A stretch of DNA of 16,020 nucleotides from CAXDOZ01 sp963991145. GTDB taxonomy: Bacteria > Bacteroidota > Bacteroidia > Chitinophagales > JABDMM01. The notes beneath the pieces are model-generated. The model did not search any database. It worked only from the letters and a program-made list of their open reading frames with translations, and was not told where the DNA came from. This document shows positions 13,908 through 16,020 of the stretch, in pieces. Numbering within the stretch: the stretch's first letter is position 1; every line of letters begins with the position of its first letter. Both the position numbers and the translations under genes were made by a program. The stretch lies in NCBI GenBank assembly GCA_963991145.1, contig CAXDOZ010000049.1:1-16020 (forward strand), in the 5' to 3' direction.

Positions 13908-16020
13908 GCGAAACCATCGTTCAGAATGAAGTCAAACGAATTGCTCTTGTAGGAAACCCAAATTCGGGAAAGAGTAGTCTTTTCAATCACCTTACTGGAT
14001 TGCGTCAGCAGGTTGGGAATTATCCCGGAGTTACAGTTGATAAGAAATCGGGAAAACTTAAGCTGGAAAGTGGCCGCGAGTTAGAGGTTTTGGACCTTCC
14101 AGGCACCTACAGTATTCATCCTCAATCCCTGGATGAAGCCATTGTTCTCAAAGAGCTCTTGGATAAGGAAGAGAATCGGCCCGAGCTGATCGTCTATACG
14201 GCAGATGCCGAAAACCTGAGTAGAAATCTGCTTCTCTTTTCACAGATCAATGATCTTGGATACTCCTGCATTCTGGTGCTTACCATGCCTGATAGAGTTA
14301 AGAAAGCTGGGAAAGAGGTAGATCTTGAATCGCTTTCCAAATCACTTGGTTGCCCTGTTGTTCAATTCAATGGAGTTAGCGGTGAAGGGCTCGATCAGGT
14401 TAAAGAAGCTATTGAAAATTACAGCCCTGCCGGGCGGATGGAACCTTTGATCAAGACCGAGGAAGATGAAGCCGATCAGGCACTTGAGGAGATCTCGGAG
14501 ATCTTTCCGGATCTTATTGACAAAGAGCGATGGTACTATCTATTCGATCCTCCAAAGTACTTACCGGTTAATGAAGAGCAAGCTCAGGCTTTGACTTCTA
14601 TTCAGGAGAAGCACATGGAGCGAATTCCAACCTGGCGTAGAAGGGACACCATGAATCGATATGTGTGGCTCAATCGTCTGGTGAGAAGTATTAACTCCGG
14701 TGCAGATCAAAAGCATCCGAAATGGGATGCCTTCGACCGATTTGTAACACATCCATTTTGGGGTTACCTGATCTTCCTGAGCATTCTTTTCGTGGTCTTT
14801 CAGGCCATTTTCAACTTCGCCTCTTATCCTATGGATTGGATAGATGCAGGATTTGCCTGGTTAAGCAGTACAGTCAATAATACTTTGCCCGCAGGGATCC
14901 TAAATGATCTCATTTGTGAAGGAGTGATCCCCGGTCTGGGAGGTGTGCTGATCTTCATCCCTCAAATCGCGATACTATTCTTTTTCATCAAATTGATGGA
15001 AGAAACTGGGTATATGTCGAGGGTGGTCTTCCTAATGGATCGCTTAATGCGGCCATTTGGCTTGAGCGGGAAAAGTGTGGTTCCACTAATGTCAGGAGTA
15101 GCTTGTGCCATTCCGGCGATCATGGCGACCAGAAATATTGAAAACTGGCGAGAGCGCATGCTTACCATTTTGGTTACGCCTTTCATGACCTGTGCCGCCA
15201 GACTTCCTGTCTACACTATTCTTATAGCCCTAATGGTTCCTGCTGACCTAAGCTACGGTCCATTTGGGGTTCAGGGTTTGGTATTGCTTGGAATGTATCT
15301 GATTGGAACTGGTGCAGCTCTGCTATCAGCAATGTTCCTGAGGCTCTTTGTAAAAGCGCAGAGCAAATCGGCACTCATCCTTGAGATGCCGGTGTACAGG
15401 GTTCCAAACTGGAAGAATGTTGGAATCTCAGTTTACGAGAAGAGCAAGTCATTTGTGGTAAATGCCGGAAAGATCATTTTCATTATCTCAATAGTACTTT
15501 GGTTCCTAGCGAGCTACTCTCCTACACCAAAGAAGCTTGACGATGCTCTTGCTGCCATTCCAACAGAGGAACTATCAGAAGAAGAGTTGGATTACAAAGA
15601 GCAATCGGTAAAACTCGAATACTCCTACGCAGGACGAATCGGACAGTTTATTGAGCCCGTCATTGCTCCTCTTGGCTACGATTGGAAAATTGGAATTGCA
15701 CTAGTAACCTCATTTGCAGCCAGAGAAGTTTTCGTTGGAACACTCGCTACGATCTACAGCGTAGGTTCAGATGCCGAGGATGAGCGAAGCATTATGGAAA
15801 AGATGAAGAATGAACGTAATCCGGAAACAGGTGAACCGCGATATACAGCTGCCACGATCTTCTCTCTATTGATCTTTTATGCCTTTGCCATGCAGTGTAT
15901 GAGTACTGTGGCAATCGTAAAGAAGGAAACCAAGACCTGGAAATGGGCGCTCTTCCAACTCTTCTATATGAGTGGCTTGGCTTATGTTCTTGCCTTGTTG
16001 GCTTATCAGATGTTAAAGTA
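13904..16020 (+). CDS. feoB: Ferrous iron transport protein FeoB, open at window end
   Basis: Inner-membrane Fe2+ transporter with an N-terminal GTPase. 705 codons are visible without a stop, and the window ends in TA, probably two-thirds of a TAA or TAG, so the protein is essentially complete at FeoB's usual length. The G domain has G1 GNPNSGKSS (17-25), YPGVTVD (40-46), G3 DLPGTYS (64-70) and DAENLSRNLLL (101-111). The usual G4 NxxD reads TMPD (127-130) and the G5 region reads NGVSGEG (156-162). Helical linker about 180-275. The membrane part starts near 280. The first gate motif is SGVACAIPAIMATR (397-410, conserved C401), then TPFMTCAARLPVY (425-437). The second gate half includes AAREVFVGTLATIYSVG (about 605-621). 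The last helices end in YQMLK. It is coupled to feoA by a 4-base overlap. No FeoC is visible before the window ends. Confidence 0.95.
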   Translation, partial: MSETIVQNEVKRIALVGNPNSGKSSLFNHLTGLRQQVGNYPGVTVDKKSGKLKLESGRELEVLDLPGTYSIHPQSLDEAIVLKELLDKEENRPELIVYTADAENLSRNLLLFSQINDLGYSCILVLTMPDRVKKAGKEVDLESLSKSLGCPVVQFNGVSGEGLDQVKEAIENYSPAGRMEPLIKTEEDEADQALEEISEIFPDLIDKERWYYLFDPPKYLPVNEEQAQALTSIQEKHMERIPTWRRRDTMNRYVWLNRLVRSINSGADQKHPKWDAFDRFVTHPFWGYLIFLSILFVVFQAIFNFASYPMDWIDAGFAWLSSTVNNTLPAGILNDLICEGVIPGLGGVLIFIPQIAILFFFIKLMEETGYMSRVVFLMDRLMRPFGLSGKSVVPLMSGVACAIPAIMATRNIENWRERMLTILVTPFMTCAARLPVYTILIALMVPADLSYGPFGVQGLVLLGMYLIGTGAALLSAMFLRLFVKAQSKSALILEMPVYRVPNWKNVGISVYEKSKSFVVNAGKIIFIISIVLWFLASYSPTPKKLDDALAAIPTEELSEEELDYKEQSVKLEYSYAGRIGQFIEPVIAPLGYDWKIGIALVTSFAAREVFVGTLATIYSVGSDAEDERSIMEKMKNERNPETGEPRYTAATIFSLLIFYAFAMQCMSTVAIVKKETKTWKWALFQLFYMSGLAYVLALLAYQMLK

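Noticed and set aside
14561..15186. Minus-strand frames of 63 and 74 codons at 14561-14752 and 14962-15186
   Set aside because: Both are antisense to feoB, whose plus-strand frame is continuous with GTPase and gate motifs.

Overview
The window looks like chromosomal DNA from a member of the Bacteroidota (Cytophagia/Flavobacteriia-like; I cannot fix the genus). Evidence: a secreted protein ending in a type IX secretion (Por-type) C-terminal sorting domain, a Bacteroidota-style -7 element (TACCTTTG) before feoA, weak or absent Shine-Dalgarno sequences, AQ-type signal peptide cleavage sites and moderate GC content. There are no rRNA or tRNA genes, CRISPR arrays, transposase genes or recognisable insertion sequences.

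Left part (1-1948). A truncated SRPBCC-fold gene runs off the left edge on the minus strand. A gene-free stretch of about 490 bases follows, then a complete extended short-chain dehydrogenase/epimerase gene on the plus strand (715-1710). The gene-free DNA on both sides of the epimerase carries the same two repeat modules in the same order and orientation: a CCACAGAGG/CACGGAG module and a 74-base module ending in a C-rich GACCCTCCCC block with a small hairpin. The epimerase is therefore bracketed by a composite direct repeat.

Central part (1949-12417), all on the minus strand. In transcription order: an orphan radical SAM enzyme; a tight three-gene efflux operon with 3-base gaps (outer-membrane TolC-type channel, lipoprotein adaptor, RND permease); a short Na+/phosphate cotransporter-family protein; and acetyl-CoA synthetase. 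The efflux operon is the most unusual part. Its TolC-family protein carries about 300 extra N-terminal residues that read like a periplasmic substrate-binding domain of the ABC_sub_bind type, so a ligand-binding module appears fused to the exit duct of a tripartite pump. The permease also lacks the classical second Asp and Lys of the AcrB proton relay, as in SwrC-like RND proteins. A 9-base sequence containing TATAAT occurs upstream of both the radical SAM gene and the efflux operon.

Right part (12522-16020), plus strand. A T9SS-sorted secreted protein is followed by a clear intrinsic terminator. Then come feoA and feoB, overlapping by 4 bases (ferrous iron uptake), behind a promoter-like region with an inverted repeat at the expected -33 position. 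FeoB is open to the last base of the window. The window ends in TA, probably the first two bases of its stop codon.
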